Assembly: GCA_963725895.1 (NCBI GenBank)
Contig: CAVSAJ010000003.1
Coordinates: 372,001 to 436,000 of the forward strand
Origin: Bog-473 sp963725895
GTDB lineage: Bacteria > Actinomycetota > Acidimicrobiia > Acidimicrobiales > RAAP-2
Length of the DNA: 64,000 nt
Direction: 5' to 3'
A program made the translations under genes and the position numbers. Positions 46,490 through 56,219 of this stretch are shown here, in pieces. The notes under the pieces were generated by a model that did not search any database, had not been told where the DNA came from, and worked only from the letters and a program-made list of their open reading frames with translations. Within the stretch, counting starts at the first letter, position 1. Each line of letters starts with the position of its first letter.

Positions 46490-46789
46490 ATGCTGATCGT
46501 GGGTGGTTTCTTCGAGGTTGAGCCGGCCGAACGCGACGCTTTCGTCGCCGGCCGACTCGAAGGTATGCGCATGTCGCGGAGCGAGCAGGGTTGCCTGGAG
46601 TACACGCTCGCGCCCGATCCGCTCGAGCCGAGCCGCGTCCTGTTGTTCGAGAGATGGGAGACCCAGGCAGCGCTCGACGCCCACCTCGCCAACGCCCGGC
46701 AGTCGCCTCAGCCCTCGACTCCGCGCGTCGCCCCGCGGTCGGCCTCGATCAAGGTTTACGACGTCGCAGGCGAGCGGCAGCTCGCCTGA
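46490..46789 (+). CDS. Antibiotic biosynthesis monooxygenase (ABM) domain protein
   Basis: 99 residues from ATG 46490 after GAGAGGAGG. The ferredoxin-like dimeric alpha-beta barrel pattern of ABM proteins is seen: MLIVGGFFEVEPAERDAFV, RSEQGCLEYTLAPDP, LLFERWETQAALDAHLAN. Such proteins are cofactor-free monooxygenases or simple stress-related dimers. Follows the sulfotransferase-glycosyltransferase gene by about 80 bases. Confidence 0.85.
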   Translation: MLIVGGFFEVEPAERDAFVAGRLEGMRMSRSEQGCLEYTLAPDPLEPSRVLLFERWETQAALDAHLANARQSPQPSTPRVAPRSASIKVYDVAGERQLA

Positions 46790-46856
46790 GGCCTCGAAGC
46801 ATCTGAACCCGAAGCTCGTGCGTCAGCAGGGTCCAAGTTCACACCGCTCCCCTCGA

Positions 46857-47207
46857 TCACGTGGACAACTCGTTGAGCGGCGGCAGCTCCGACTGTCGAG
46901 GAGCGACTGCGACCCGGTCGGCTCCGAAGTCGGCGGAGCGACTCACGGCGGACCACTGTTCGGCTTCCTGGGCCCGAATCCGAGACGAGTTGGCAGCGGA
47001 TTCGACCGCTCCAGCGCCGAGCAACAGTCGCAAGGGAGGATCGGCGAGGTCGGCGAGTCCGACCAGTATCTGGGCGGCACGCTTGGGATCTCCCGCCCAC
47101 GTGGCCACCGTGGACTCGCGGTATCGGTTCATCTCGCCGACGGTGGCTTCATAGTCTTTGCCCAGAGGCGACGTGAGCATCGATGAGCCGCCCCAGTCGG
47201 TGTGGAG
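46857..47207 (-). pseudogene. C-terminal fragment of a short-chain dehydrogenase
   Basis: TDWGGSSM then GKDYEATVGEMNRYRESTVATW and GDPKRAAQILVGLADLADPPLRLLLGAGAV match the substrate-binding C-terminal end of SDR oxidoreductases. The Rossmann fold with the NAD motif and catalytic Tyr-Lys is missing: an in-frame TGA lies at about 47207 and then the mptB-like gene ends. A deletion scar. Confidence 0.7.
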
Positions 47208-47242
47208 AGCTCAGGCGACGTCGGCCGGGAGCAGCTGGGTCG

Positions 47243-48838
47243 TCAGCCGGCGACGCCAGTGGCGGACGTGGGGAGTGACTCTGGGAATTGGTCGAGCTCA
47301 GAGGGCGATCGCATCCACTGGACCCACATGACCGCCAGGGCGATGATCCCGCTGAACCAGACAAGGACACCCAAGGGCAGCTCGCTCCAGGCTGTCATGG
47401 CGCACAGAATCAAGATCGCCGCTCGCTGGAGACCACCGTTGCGGATGGTGCACGCCACGAGCGGGAGCGCCCACAGCAGGTACCACGGCTGGGGATTGGC
47501 AGCACAGATCGCCATGACGGCCAGGCCCACGGCGAGCGCACCGACCCAGCTCTTTCCACGCGGGACGCAGACAACCAGCACGACGGCGGCGAGGATTCCC
47601 ACCAGCTGCACCAGGTTCGCGGAACCCGATGACGCGATTCCTCCGAGACCGAGCACGGAGAAAGAGCTGGCAACGGTGCCCAGCGAAGCAGACTTGAGCC
47701 AGCTGAATCCACCGCCGCTGACGAACCCGGTCACCAAGAGCGCGACGACCGTCAGGGCGACGCCGGCCGTCAAGCCCATGGCGCGGCGACGCCACGACCC
47801 TCTCCAACACCACCAGGCGATGGCCAGCACAGCGAGTGCGGCGGGCGCCTTGACGGTGACCGCGAGGGCGGTGACGCCGAGCGCCCACCAGGGTCGCTTC
47901 GTCACCGCGAGGGCGACTCCGGCGACGACGAGACCGACCATGATGGCGTCGTTGTGGATTCCGGCCACGAAGACGATGAGAATCCCCGGATTGGCAACGC
48001 CCGCGACCACCGCTTCGACGGAGTTCGCGCCACGCGCCGCGGCGATGCGGGCGACGCCCCATGAGCACAACACCAGAGCGGCGATGACAGCAAGTCGCCA
48101 GCATTCAACTGCGATCCACGGATGCCCACCCGACACCGACGCAAACAACGCAGAGAGATCGACCGCGCTGGGTCCGTAGATCGAGGGCCCGGTCAAATAC
48201 TTCGGATCGACGCCTGAGAGCCAGACCGAATGCCCGAGGAGATGGAGCGGGCCCGCCGAGCCCAACCCCGATGTCACCGCCTTGCCCTGGGCCGCGTAGA
48301 CCCAGACGTCTTGGCTCGCAAAGGGGGCAGCGAACAACAGGGGCGCCGTCCATGCGGCCACGACCCACCACAGGTTGCCGAACCCAACGGTTGGATCGGC
48401 CCGGACGGCGCGCCAGAGCCCGAGCCACGCGATCCCGAGAAGGGCGACACCAGCGACGGCCGCCGCCAGGACCAGAAGGTGTACGGAGGTCACCCCGGGA
48501 CCTCTGTTCGCCGGCAATGCCCAGACTCCGAGCGCCGGCCCCTCCCAACCCGGCGCCGTACTGGAACTTGCGAGCGGCCACAGCCCGCCGGCGTGCGGAC
48601 CGAACGGTGAATCAGGGAGGTCGGAGGACAGCGCCAACAGAGCCGAGCCAACGGTCCCCACCAACGCAAGGGCGAACAATCGGCCGATCGGCGAGCCGAA
48701 CCGGCGTGGCGCGGCGGGTGCGGAGGGCGTCGAGAGCGCATCGTGTTTCGATCTCGGCGTGAGGACGCTCACTGGGGAATTGTCGGCCGTTGAGGCCCGA
48801 TCCGAAGCTTTTTCGGGGCGACCTCGGGCTCTCCGCAC
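47243..48838 (-). CDS. mptB: Polyprenol-phosphomannose-dependent alpha-1,6-mannosyltransferase, MptB-like
   Basis: 531 residues with about 12-13 membrane spans (GT-C fold). Conserved MptB features include an acidic loop after the first spans (FASQDVWVYAAQGKAV), WLSGVDPKYLTGPSIYGPSAVDLS, and NPGILIVFVAGIHNDAIMVGL. In mycobacteria MptB extends the lipomannan/lipoarabinomannan mannan core at the outer face of the membrane. The true start may be a few codons later than 48838 (Arg/Ser-rich leader). Divergent from msrB. Confidence 0.85.
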   Translation of the reverse strand: MRRARGRPEKASDRASTADNSPVSVLTPRSKHDALSTPSAPAAPRRFGSPIGRLFALALVGTVGSALLALSSDLPDSPFGPHAGGLWPLASSSTAPGWEGPALGVWALPANRGPGVTSVHLLVLAAAVAGVALLGIAWLGLWRAVRADPTVGFGNLWWVVAAWTAPLLFAAPFASQDVWVYAAQGKAVTSGLGSAGPLHLLGHSVWLSGVDPKYLTGPSIYGPSAVDLSALFASVSGGHPWIAVECWRLAVIAALVLCSWGVARIAAARGANSVEAVVAGVANPGILIVFVAGIHNDAIMVGLVVAGVALAVTKRPWWALGVTALAVTVKAPAALAVLAIAWWCWRGSWRRRAMGLTAGVALTVVALLVTGFVSGGGFSWLKSASLGTVASSFSVLGLGGIASSGSANLVQLVGILAAVVLVVCVPRGKSWVGALAVGLAVMAICAANPQPWYLLWALPLVACTIRNGGLQRAAILILCAMTAWSELPLGVLVWFSGIIALAVMWVQWMRSPSELDQFPESLPTSATGVAG

Positions 48839-48925
48839 CCCGAGATCCCCCTATGCCGCCTGTCCAGAGTGGATCGATGCGCAAAGATCGGCGGAGCAGT
48901 CACCACTGATTCATGGGGAGGATCC

Positions 48926-49399
48926 ATGACCACCACGTACCGAAAGGACCCTGAGAAGGTCGCCCAGCTGACCGAAGACCAGTACCGGGTGACACAGGAG
49001 AGCGCCACCGAGCCGGCGTTCCACAACGAGTTCTGGGACAACGAGGACGCAGGCATCTACGTCGATATCGTCTCGGGCGAGCCGCTCTTCGCCTCGACCA
49101 CGAAGTTCGACAGCGGGTGTGGCTGGCCGAGCTTCACTGAGCCCATCGACCCCGACAACGTCGCAGAGATGCCGGACTTGAGCCACGGCATGACCAGGAT
49201 CGAGGTCCGCTCGAAGCACGGCGAGAGTCATCTCGGGCATGTCTTCGACGACGGTCCACCCGAGGCCGGTGGTTTGCGCTACTGCATCAACTCCGCGGCG
49301 CTGCGCTTCGTCCCGGTCAAGGATCTGGAGCGTGAGGGCTACGGAAAATTCCTCAAGCTCTTCGGGCCTGCCCAGACCGAGAAGGGAGAGACGAAGTGA
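48926..49399 (+). CDS. msrB: Peptide methionine (R)-S-oxide reductase
   Basis: 157 residues from ATG 48926 after GGGGAGGA. The motif SGCGWPSFTEPI, GESHLGHVFDDGP and the catalytic Cys in RYCINSAALRFV define MsrB. The zinc CxxC pairs of other MsrB are replaced (YVDIVSGEPLF), so it is the zinc-free type. Reduces methionine R-sulfoxide in proteins. 141 bases upstream of ftsH in the same direction. Confidence 0.92.
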   Translation: MTTTYRKDPEKVAQLTEDQYRVTQESATEPAFHNEFWDNEDAGIYVDIVSGEPLFASTTKFDSGCGWPSFTEPIDPDNVAEMPDLSHGMTRIEVRSKHGESHLGHVFDDGPPEAGGLRYCINSAALRFVPVKDLEREGYGKFLKLFGPAQTEKGETK

Positions 49400-49539
49400 G
49401 CGAGGAGACGGCCGTTCTGTCCTCCCGCTAGAGCGGGGGCGTGCCGGAGCTCTCCCTCGCCAAGCCGGTCGTGACCCAGTCGGAGCGGCGGACCGAGGAT
49501 CGCCGTATGGTGGTTCGAGGTGACCACGAAGGAGCGGCC

Positions 49540-51463
49540 ATGACCCTGAGGGCCCGCCATCCGACGGGAACAGCGAAGCCGGGCGAGCCGAACGATCGCC
49601 CCGCGGCACCGGCTCCGCCACCCCCGCCGCGTTGGCGGATGTGGCTCTTGCCGGTCGGCGTCCTCATCACCCTCCTTCTCCTCTCGCTCGTGCACACCTC
49701 GAGCACTCCGACGAAGAGCTTCAGCTACTCGAAGTTCTTGTCCCAGGTGGACGCGGGCAAGGTGCGCACTGCGTCGGTCAATCCGGGCGGTGCCATCACC
49801 GGCACACTCAAGGGGGGCGACGACTACACGAGCCAGATCCCGACCGCCATCAACGACACCCAGCTGGCGCCGACGCTGAAAGCCCACGACGTGGACATCA
49901 CCGGCGTCGGGCAGGGTTCGGCCCTCCTCGCAGACCTGTTGTCCTTTCTCCCCCTCCTCTTGTTCGTTGCCTTCTTCATCTGGATCGGGCGAAGAAGCTC
50001 CAAACAGCTGGCCGGGGGCATCATGGGCTTCGGCGGGTCGCGGGCCAAGGTCTACGACGAGGACAGGCCCGCGACCCGGTTCGCCGACATTGCCGGCTAC
50101 GAGGGTGCCAAACGCGAGGTGGCCGAGGTGGTCGACTTCCTGAGCCATCCCGAGCGGTACGCCGCCGCTGGGGCCATCGGCCCTCGTGGCGTGCTCATGG
50201 TGGGTCCTCCGGGAACCGGCAAGACGCTCATGGCCCGAGCGGTCGCCGGCGAGGCCGGCGTTCCCTTTCTGGCTCTCACCGGCTCGAGCTTCGTGGAGCT
50301 GTTCGTCGGGGTCGGGGCATCCCGTGTGCGAGACCTCTTCGCCGACGCCGCGCAAGCGCGCCCCCTCGATCATCTTCATCGACGAGATCGACGCCATCGG
50401 CCAGCGTCGAGGCGGTTCCATCGTCTCAAACGACGAGCGGGAACAGACCCTCAACCAACTCTTGGCCGAGATGGACGGGTTCGACGCAACGACCGGCGTG
50501 GTCGTCATGGCCGCCACCAACCGTCCCGAGGTACTCGATCCGGCCCTCCTCCGACCGGGCCGCTTCGATCGGGAGGTCGAGATCCCACTGCCCAACCAGG
50601 CCGAGCGCGCCGCCATCCTGGCCGTGCACGTGACCGGCAAGCATCTGGCCGAGGACGTGGACTTCGATGCGGTCGCCCGAGGGACGCCCGGGTTCTCGGG
50701 AGCCGACCTCGCCAACCTCATCAACGAGGCGGCCATCGTGGCCGTCCGGAACGCTCGCGACATCATCTTCGCTCGCGACATCGACGAGGCCAGGGACCGG
50801 ATCATCCTCGGACGCCGGGATGCCTCCAACGCCCTGCTGCCCGAGGAGAAGCATTCGGTCGCCGTGCACGAGGCGGGACATGCCCTCGTGGCCTTCCTCT
50901 CTGCGCATGCCGACCCGGTGGCAAAGATCACAATCCTCCCGGCCGGACGAGCCCTGGGGGTCACCGAACAGCTGCCCGTCGACGAGCGCCACCTCTACGC
51001 GGAGAGCTACCTGCTCGATTCGCTGGCCATCCGTCTCGGGGGCCGGGCATCGGAGATCCTCGTGATCGGGGAGGCGTCCACGGGGGCGGCCAACGACCTC
51101 TCGGGCGCGACGGACCTCGCCATCAAGATGGTGAGGGACTGGGGACTTTCTCCGCGTCTCGGTCCGATCGGCTATGGCTCGGACCAACCTTCGTATTTGA
51201 GCGGTCCGGCCTTCGGACAGGAACGTCCCTATGCCGAAGGCACCCAAGAGGTCATCGACCAGGAAGTGAGCCGTCTCCTCGGCGAAGCCGAAGACCGGGC
51301 CCGGAACCTGCTGAGCACCAACCGCGGCGCCCTCGATGCCGTGGTTGCTTCTCTTCTCGAGAAGGAGACGATCTCCGGCGAGGAACTCGCCGACATCGTC
51401 AACCGTGCCCACGCGACGGGCGACGGGCACCGGGAACACCAGACGGTCGTGCGGACTCGCTGA
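49540..51463 (+). pseudogene. ftsH: ATP-dependent zinc metalloprotease FtsH with one frameshift
   Basis: ATG 49540 follows AAGGAG. Membrane span WRMWLLPVGVLITLLLLSLV, periplasmic domain, second span LLSFLPLLLFVAFFIWIG, AAA domain with Walker A GPPGTGKT, then a frame change near 50352 (GACGCCGCGC, one extra C). It continues with SIIFIDEIDAIG, second region of homology and zinc site HEAGHA. The span is 1924 bases, one extra. Repaired length about 640 residues is normal. FtsH degrades membrane and misfolded proteins and is often essential; a sequencing indel or an additional ftsH copy elsewhere are the likely explanations. Confidence 0.88.
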
Positions 51464-51581
51464 CCTTCTTCGACCGTCATCGAATCGCGCTGCGATCCGA
51501 ATCCTGCGAGGACAGGTCGCGCCCGGTCCGGCCGATAGCCTGAGCTGGCGCGTTCCTGACTGCGAGAAGGAGGTTGGCCGA

Positions 51582-52112
51582 GTGCCCGCGTGCTCCCGCT
51601 GCCTGCTTGAGGTCCCGCCCGGGACTGCACTGTGCCCCAAGTGCGGCGCCGCCATTCGGCGGCCTGTCATGCCGCAGCCCACGCCCAGGCGCGTCGGGAA
51701 ATCCCGACAACGGCTGAACACACTGAGCAGCAAGGATCGGGTGGTCGGCGCCGCCACCTTGGTCCTCCTGGTCTCGTTTTGGTTGCCCTGGTACAGCATC
51801 GGGCCCTTCTCCGCTGACGGACTCAGTGTCCACGGCTGGCTGTTCATCGCGGTGCTGGACTCGATCGTGCTGGTGCTGTACGCGCTGGTGACCGCCTTCG
51901 GCGTCGGCGACCTCGCGGTACCGGGCCGTCTCTCCAAGGATCAGCTCCTGGCCCTCCTGAGCGGCGTCAGTCTGGCCCTCGTGGTGCTGGCCTTCCTGTT
52001 CAAGCCGGCGGGATTTCACTGGTCGTGGGGCGCCTTTCTCGCTCTGGCCGCCGCCCTGGTGGCTTTTCTCCCCTTCGGCGTTCCCCTCATCCAGACCCAA
52101 CGCGGGCGCTGA
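51582..52112 (+). CDS. Zinc-ribbon membrane protein of unknown function
   Basis: 176 residues from GTG 51582 after GAAGGAGG. N-terminal zinc ribbon CSRCLLEVPPGTALCPKCG, a linker rich in Arg/Pro, then four membrane spans (VVGAATLVLLVSFWLPWY; LFIAVLDSIVLVLYALVTAF; LLALLSGVSLALVVLAFLF; WGAFLALAAALVAFLPFGV). Typical actinobacterial uncharacterised architecture. Possibly co-transcribed with ftsH, 118 bases upstream. Confidence 0.8.
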   Translation: MPACSRCLLEVPPGTALCPKCGAAIRRPVMPQPTPRRVGKSRQRLNTLSSKDRVVGAATLVLLVSFWLPWYSIGPFSADGLSVHGWLFIAVLDSIVLVLYALVTAFGVGDLAVPGRLSKDQLLALLSGVSLALVVLAFLFKPAGFHWSWGAFLALAAALVAFLPFGVPLIQTQRGR

Positions 52113-52179
52113 CTCTGGCGTCCCGCCTCGAATACATCACTCGGGTGCCCCGGCTTCACGCGTGTGGCCCCGCGTGCCC

Positions 52180-52775
52180 TCACGCGGCGGCGACGTCTGG
52201 GTCGTCTGTCGAGACGTGGGTGACAACCTTCACGAGCAGCTGGCGCACCCGAGCAGCCAGGTCGGGATCAGAGATGGCCCCCTCCGCGTCGAGGCGGGTA
52301 TGCACCTGTGGTATGGCCAGCTCGGCCTCAACGACCTGAGCGCCCATGGCCGTGAGGACCCTCTGAAGGTCCGAGAGCGCGGACGCACCACCTCGAGGAG
52401 TGGGGCTGGTCCCGACCGCGGCGACTGGCTTGTTCGACATGACCGAGTTTCCATACGGACGAGAGGCCCAGTCGAGTGCGTTCTTGAGCACACCGGGGAT
52501 GGACGTGTTGTATTCGGGTGTCGCGATCAACACGGCGTCGGCCTTCGCGAGGACGTGTCGCAGCTCGGCAACAGCGGGGGGAACCGGTCCACACTCGGTG
52601 TCCTCGTTGAAGGGCGGGACTGCCTCGAGGCCGTCCCAGATGCTGAGCGTTGTCGGTCGGCCGCCCGCAGCAGGGATCGGGCCCATGAAGCGCTGCGAAG
52701 ACTCCCAGCGATTGCTGCGATCTCGACGTGGACGCGAGGGCTGGAGAACGATTCTGTGGCAATGGGTACCGGCAT
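52180..52775 (-). pseudogene. NAD(P)H-dependent FMN reductase with one frameshift
   Basis: ATG 52775 follows GGAAGGA. The first frame reads IAAIAGSLRSASWARSLLRAA (flavodoxin-like FMN loop). Near 52660 homology moves to another frame, with LIATPEYNTSIPGVLKNALDW and KPVAAVGTSPTPRGG, the hallmarks of NADPH-dependent FMN reductases. The span is 596 bases, one short of whole codons. Likely a single deleted base, real or from sequencing. Confidence 0.8.
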
Positions 52776-53035
52776 GGTGCATTCCTTCCACGTGTTTCGA
52801 CGGATCTCTTCCGACATCCCTTTGGACGACGCGGGCCTCTCACCCGTGACAACCGAACCGACATCGACATCAAAGGAATCCCGTGCGAAATTGCCGTTTT
52901 CGGGCTCCACCGAGCGGCCGTCGAGAACAAATTCGCCGCTCGGTGTCACAAGACAGAGCGTTGCTTCGTCCCAGGGACTGACAGGACAACTGGGGCCCCC
53001 AAGAGCCTCAGTGTGACTCGAGAAAGGCGGATCCC

Positions 53036-53254
53036 ATGACAACCACGACGACCAGAGCGGGGCACGTGTTCTCGAGGAGCGCCGAGCGCTATTGGCTCCT
53101 TCGATTCGAAGATCATGAGCTCCGCTTTACGCTCCGCGAGGCCGCAGATCGGTGGGCAGCGAAACTCGCGACGTGTGGGATCGCCTACGAGCTCACCGGG
53201 CACTCTCCCGAGACAACGGGCCGGGAAGAGCCGATGCAACGGGACGCGGCATGA
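53036..53254 (+). CDS. Small uncharacterised protein
   Basis: 72 residues from ATG 53036 after GAAAGGCGG. Contains a compact alpha-beta segment (RYWLLRFEDHELRFTLREAADRWAAKLATCGIAYEL). No known domain. Just upstream of the ECF41 sigma factor gene in the same direction. Confidence 0.5.
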   Translation: MTTTTTRAGHVFSRSAERYWLLRFEDHELRFTLREAADRWAAKLATCGIAYELTGHSPETTGREEPMQRDAA

Positions 53255-53313
53255 GCTTCATCCCGGCGAACCAACGACATGGGGTCGCTCGCCCCAGAGG
53301 ACGGTCGTGAGCG

Positions 53314-54243
53314 ATGGACGTGCTTCCGCCAAACAACGAAGCAGAGTTTCGAGGACTCATGTCCTCGATCGCCTACCGGATGACGGGAAGCGTGGCCGAA
53401 GCCGAGGATCTCGTCCAAGAAGCGTTCTTCCGCCTGGAGCGGGCCAGGCAGAGCGGGGTGGTGGTCGAGTCACCCAAGAGCTACTTGGCTGCGACGACCA
53501 CCCGGTTGGCGATCGACCACATGCGCTCGGCGAGGGTTCGACGAGAGTCCTACGTCGGCACGTGGTTTCCCGAGCCGATCGTCGGCGACCTGCGCGAGAG
53601 CCCCGATCAGATGGCTGAGCTCTCGGACTCGCTCTCGATGGCCTTTCTCGTGCTGCTCGAGAGCCTCTCTCCCGTCGAGCGGGCCGTCTTCTTGCTTCGC
53701 GAAGTGTTCGACTACGACTACGCGGAGATCGCGCAGATCGTCGACAAGAGCGAGGTCAACTGCCGCCAGATCTTTGGGCGAGCCCGCCAGCACATCGCGG
53801 CCCATCAGCCTCGTTACGAGGTGTCGAGCGAACAGAGCGAGGTGCTGTTGCACTCTTTTCTCGCCGCGGCACGCGAGGGCGACCTCGACCAGCTCGTCGA
53901 CCTGCTGGCAGCCGACGCGGTGTTCAGCGGCGACGGAGGCGGCAAGGCAACCACCGTCAGTGAACCTGTCTTCGGACGAGACCGAGTCGCGAACCTTGTC
54001 GTCTTCTTGTTCGAACGGGTCGGGCAACTGGGAGTCACGGTCGAACCGGTACTCGTCAACGGCGGCCCTGGACTCATCAACCGAGACCCCCACGGCAACG
54101 TCGTCAGCGTCTGGGCGCTCGAGGTGGCCGACGGCGTGATCCAGGCGATGCGTGCCGTCGTCAACCCCGACAAGCTCCAGCACCTGGGCGTCGTCTCCGA
54201 CCTGCTCCGTGTGCCCCGTCACGACGAAGATGCCGAGCCCTGA
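53314..54243 (+). CDS. ECF41-family RNA polymerase sigma factor
   Basis: 309 residues. Sigma-70 regions 2 (FRGLMSSIAYRMTGSVAEAEDLVQEAFFRL) and 4 (LSPVERAVFLLREVFDYDYAEIAQIVDKSEVNCRQI) are followed by a SnoaL-like C-terminal domain. The ECF41 signatures are present: WFPEP in the linker, DGGGK in the extension and NPDK near the end. ECF41 factors are self-controlled by that C-terminal domain rather than by an anti-sigma factor. They usually activate one nearby oxidoreductase, epimerase or carboxymuconolactone decarboxylase gene; candidates here are the flanking FMN reductase, pyridine nucleotide oxidoreductase and epimerase genes. Confidence 0.9.
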   Translation: MDVLPPNNEAEFRGLMSSIAYRMTGSVAEAEDLVQEAFFRLERARQSGVVVESPKSYLAATTTRLAIDHMRSARVRRESYVGTWFPEPIVGDLRESPDQMAELSDSLSMAFLVLLESLSPVERAVFLLREVFDYDYAEIAQIVDKSEVNCRQIFGRARQHIAAHQPRYEVSSEQSEVLLHSFLAAAREGDLDQLVDLLAADAVFSGDGGGKATTVSEPVFGRDRVANLVVFLFERVGQLGVTVEPVLVNGGPGLINRDPHGNVVSVWALEVADGVIQAMRAVVNPDKLQHLGVVSDLLRVPRHDEDAEP

Positions 54244-54289
54244 CCCGCCCTCGCCGCCGCCGCAGGGGCAAGAGGGTGGGTGCGGTTGC

Positions 54290-55927
54290 TCAGTGTGCGA
54301 AGGCGAGGTATTGGTGGATGGCGCGGACGGCGGCCGACCCCTCGCCCACGGCTGACGCGACCCGCTTCATGGAACCCGAGCGCAGGTCGCCTACCGCGAA
54401 CAGACCCGGATGGCTGGTCTCATAGGGCAGCGGCATCCGGTCGAGCACGTCCCACTCCTTGCCCAGATGCTCGGCGGTGAGTGACGCATCGGTCAACACG
54501 AACCTCCGGTCGTCCAGTGCCGCGCATCCCGAGATCCACTCCGAGGCTGGGTCGGCACCGATGAATGAGAACAGCCCGGCAGTCTCGACGAGACTCTCGC
54601 CGTCAGGGCCCTTCAGACGCACGACCCGCAGCGTCTCGTCTCCGTCGAGCGCGACGATCGTGGAGTCGATGCGTACGGTGATCGCGGGGTCCGCGTCGAT
54701 GCGGTCGACCAGGTAGCGCGACATGCTCTTGTTGAGATCGCCGCCGCGGATGACGATCATCACCTGACAGCTGTTCTGAGCGAGGAAGATGGCGGCCTGG
54801 CCGGCCGAATTCCCCCCGCCGGCGACCATCACCGGCGCGCCGGTGCATTGGCGTGCCTCAATATCGGTCGCCGCGTAGTAGACGCCCTTCCCCTCGAAGT
54901 CGCTCAAGCGGTCGGCGTCGAGCCGCCGGTAGGCGGCGCCGGTGGCGGCCAGGACCGCTCGGCCCGCAACCTCAGTCCCGTCGGTCAGCTTGACGACCAG
55001 GTAACCGGCATGATTGCGGAGCGAGGACGCCGTGCAGGGCACGGTCAGCCGAGCGCCGAACTTCTGCGCCTGAATCACCGCTCGCTGGGTCAGATCCGTG
55101 CCGGAAATGCCCATCGGGAATCCAAGGTAGTTCTCGATCCGCGAGCTCATGCCGGCCTGACCGCCCGGAGCGGTCATCTCGATACCGAGGGTGTCCAGCC
55201 CTTCGGAGGCGCCGTACACCGCGGCCGCGAGGCCGGCAGGGCCCCCGCCCACGACGACGAGGTCGAAACAGCGCTCCGGCAGGTTGTCGAGGGTGAGGCC
55301 GAGGTAGCTCGCGAGCTCGCCGATCGTCGGGTTGCGGAGGACCGATCCCGTCGCGATCACGACAGGCATGTCGCTCGCCGAGAGGGAGAAGTGCTGGAGC
55401 AGGTTCTCGACCTCGGGGTCGCTGTCGGAGTCGAGCCACTCGTGGGGAATCCGGGTGCGGGCCAGGAACTCTCGCACTCGGAGTGATTCCGGCGAGAACC
55501 TCGAGCCGATAACCCGGATCGACGGGGCCGCACCCTCGAGCAGAATCGACCGGCGGGCGATGAACGCCGCCAGGATGGTGTCACCCAGCCGGGGATTGGT
55601 TGCCATCAGTTGGCGCAGGCGGTCGCGTGGCACTGCAATGACCTCGCCCGACTCGGCAACCCGGGCGGAGACGAAGACGCGCAGGCCGGTGAGCATGTTG
55701 AGTTCGCCGAGGAAGCGGCCCGGCCCGTGGTGGGCGACCACCCGCTCTCCGCCATCGGTCCCCACGAGAATGTCGACCTCCGCCGAGACCAGGACGTAGA
55801 AGTCGTAGGTGAGGTCACCGACTCGGTAGAGGAACGCACCCGCATCGACGTGGCGCCGCTCGCCGAGGCTGGCGATGAGATCGATGTCCGCCGCGTCGAG
55901 CTGTGGGAGGGCCTCCTCCTCGTTCAT
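54290..55927 (-). CDS. Cyclic nucleotide-binding/glutaredoxin-like/thioredoxin reductase-like fusion
   Basis: 545 residues from ATG 55927; the extension upstream is noise. Residues 1-135 are a cNMP-binding domain (FLGELNMLTG ... RVAESGEVIAVPRDRLR). Residues ~150-225 form a thioredoxin-fold segment without CxxC (IRVIGSRFSPES). From ~230 lies an FAD/NADPH oxidoreductase: FAD loop VVGGGPAGLAAAVYGASEG, NADPH loop VAGGGNSAGQAAIFLAQ and GLFAVGDLRSGSMKRVASAVGEG. The redox CATC of thioredoxin reductase reads AATD, so it cannot be a classic TrxR. Probably a cNMP-regulated flavin oxidoreductase. Convergent with the ECF41 gene. Confidence 0.85.
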   Translation of the reverse strand: MNEEEALPQLDAADIDLIASLGERRHVDAGAFLYRVGDLTYDFYVLVSAEVDILVGTDGGERVVAHHGPGRFLGELNMLTGLRVFVSARVAESGEVIAVPRDRLRQLMATNPRLGDTILAAFIARRSILLEGAAPSIRVIGSRFSPESLRVREFLARTRIPHEWLDSDSDPEVENLLQHFSLSASDMPVVIATGSVLRNPTIGELASYLGLTLDNLPERCFDLVVVGGGPAGLAAAVYGASEGLDTLGIEMTAPGGQAGMSSRIENYLGFPMGISGTDLTQRAVIQAQKFGARLTVPCTASSLRNHAGYLVVKLTDGTEVAGRAVLAATGAAYRRLDADRLSDFEGKGVYYAATDIEARQCTGAPVMVAGGGNSAGQAAIFLAQNSCQVMIVIRGGDLNKSMSRYLVDRIDADPAITVRIDSTIVALDGDETLRVVRLKGPDGESLVETAGLFSFIGADPASEWISGCAALDDRRFVLTDASLTAEHLGKEWDVLDRMPLPYETSHPGLFAVGDLRSGSMKRVASAVGEGSAAVRAIHQYLAFAH

Positions 55928-56219
55928 GACCTGGGACCCTATCGACGCTGCCGACGGAGGGCGACGGCGCACGGGTGGACCAGCTCGGCAGGCGTGCGGA
56001 CAAATCCCAGACAACTCGGGGTGCCTCCGAACCGACCTCCCGCCGAAGGAATCGAGCGTTCTGACCAGTTGTTGGCCCTGCAAGAGGCGGAATGCCCGAA
56101 CGCGCAGGGGTTCCTCTTCGCGCAGCCCATGCCCAAAGACGGCGTGGATCGACCCAGTCATAAGGCCGACCGAAACGGTTCCGCCAACGCCTCGACTGCG
56201 GCGTGACCGCTCCGTCCTA

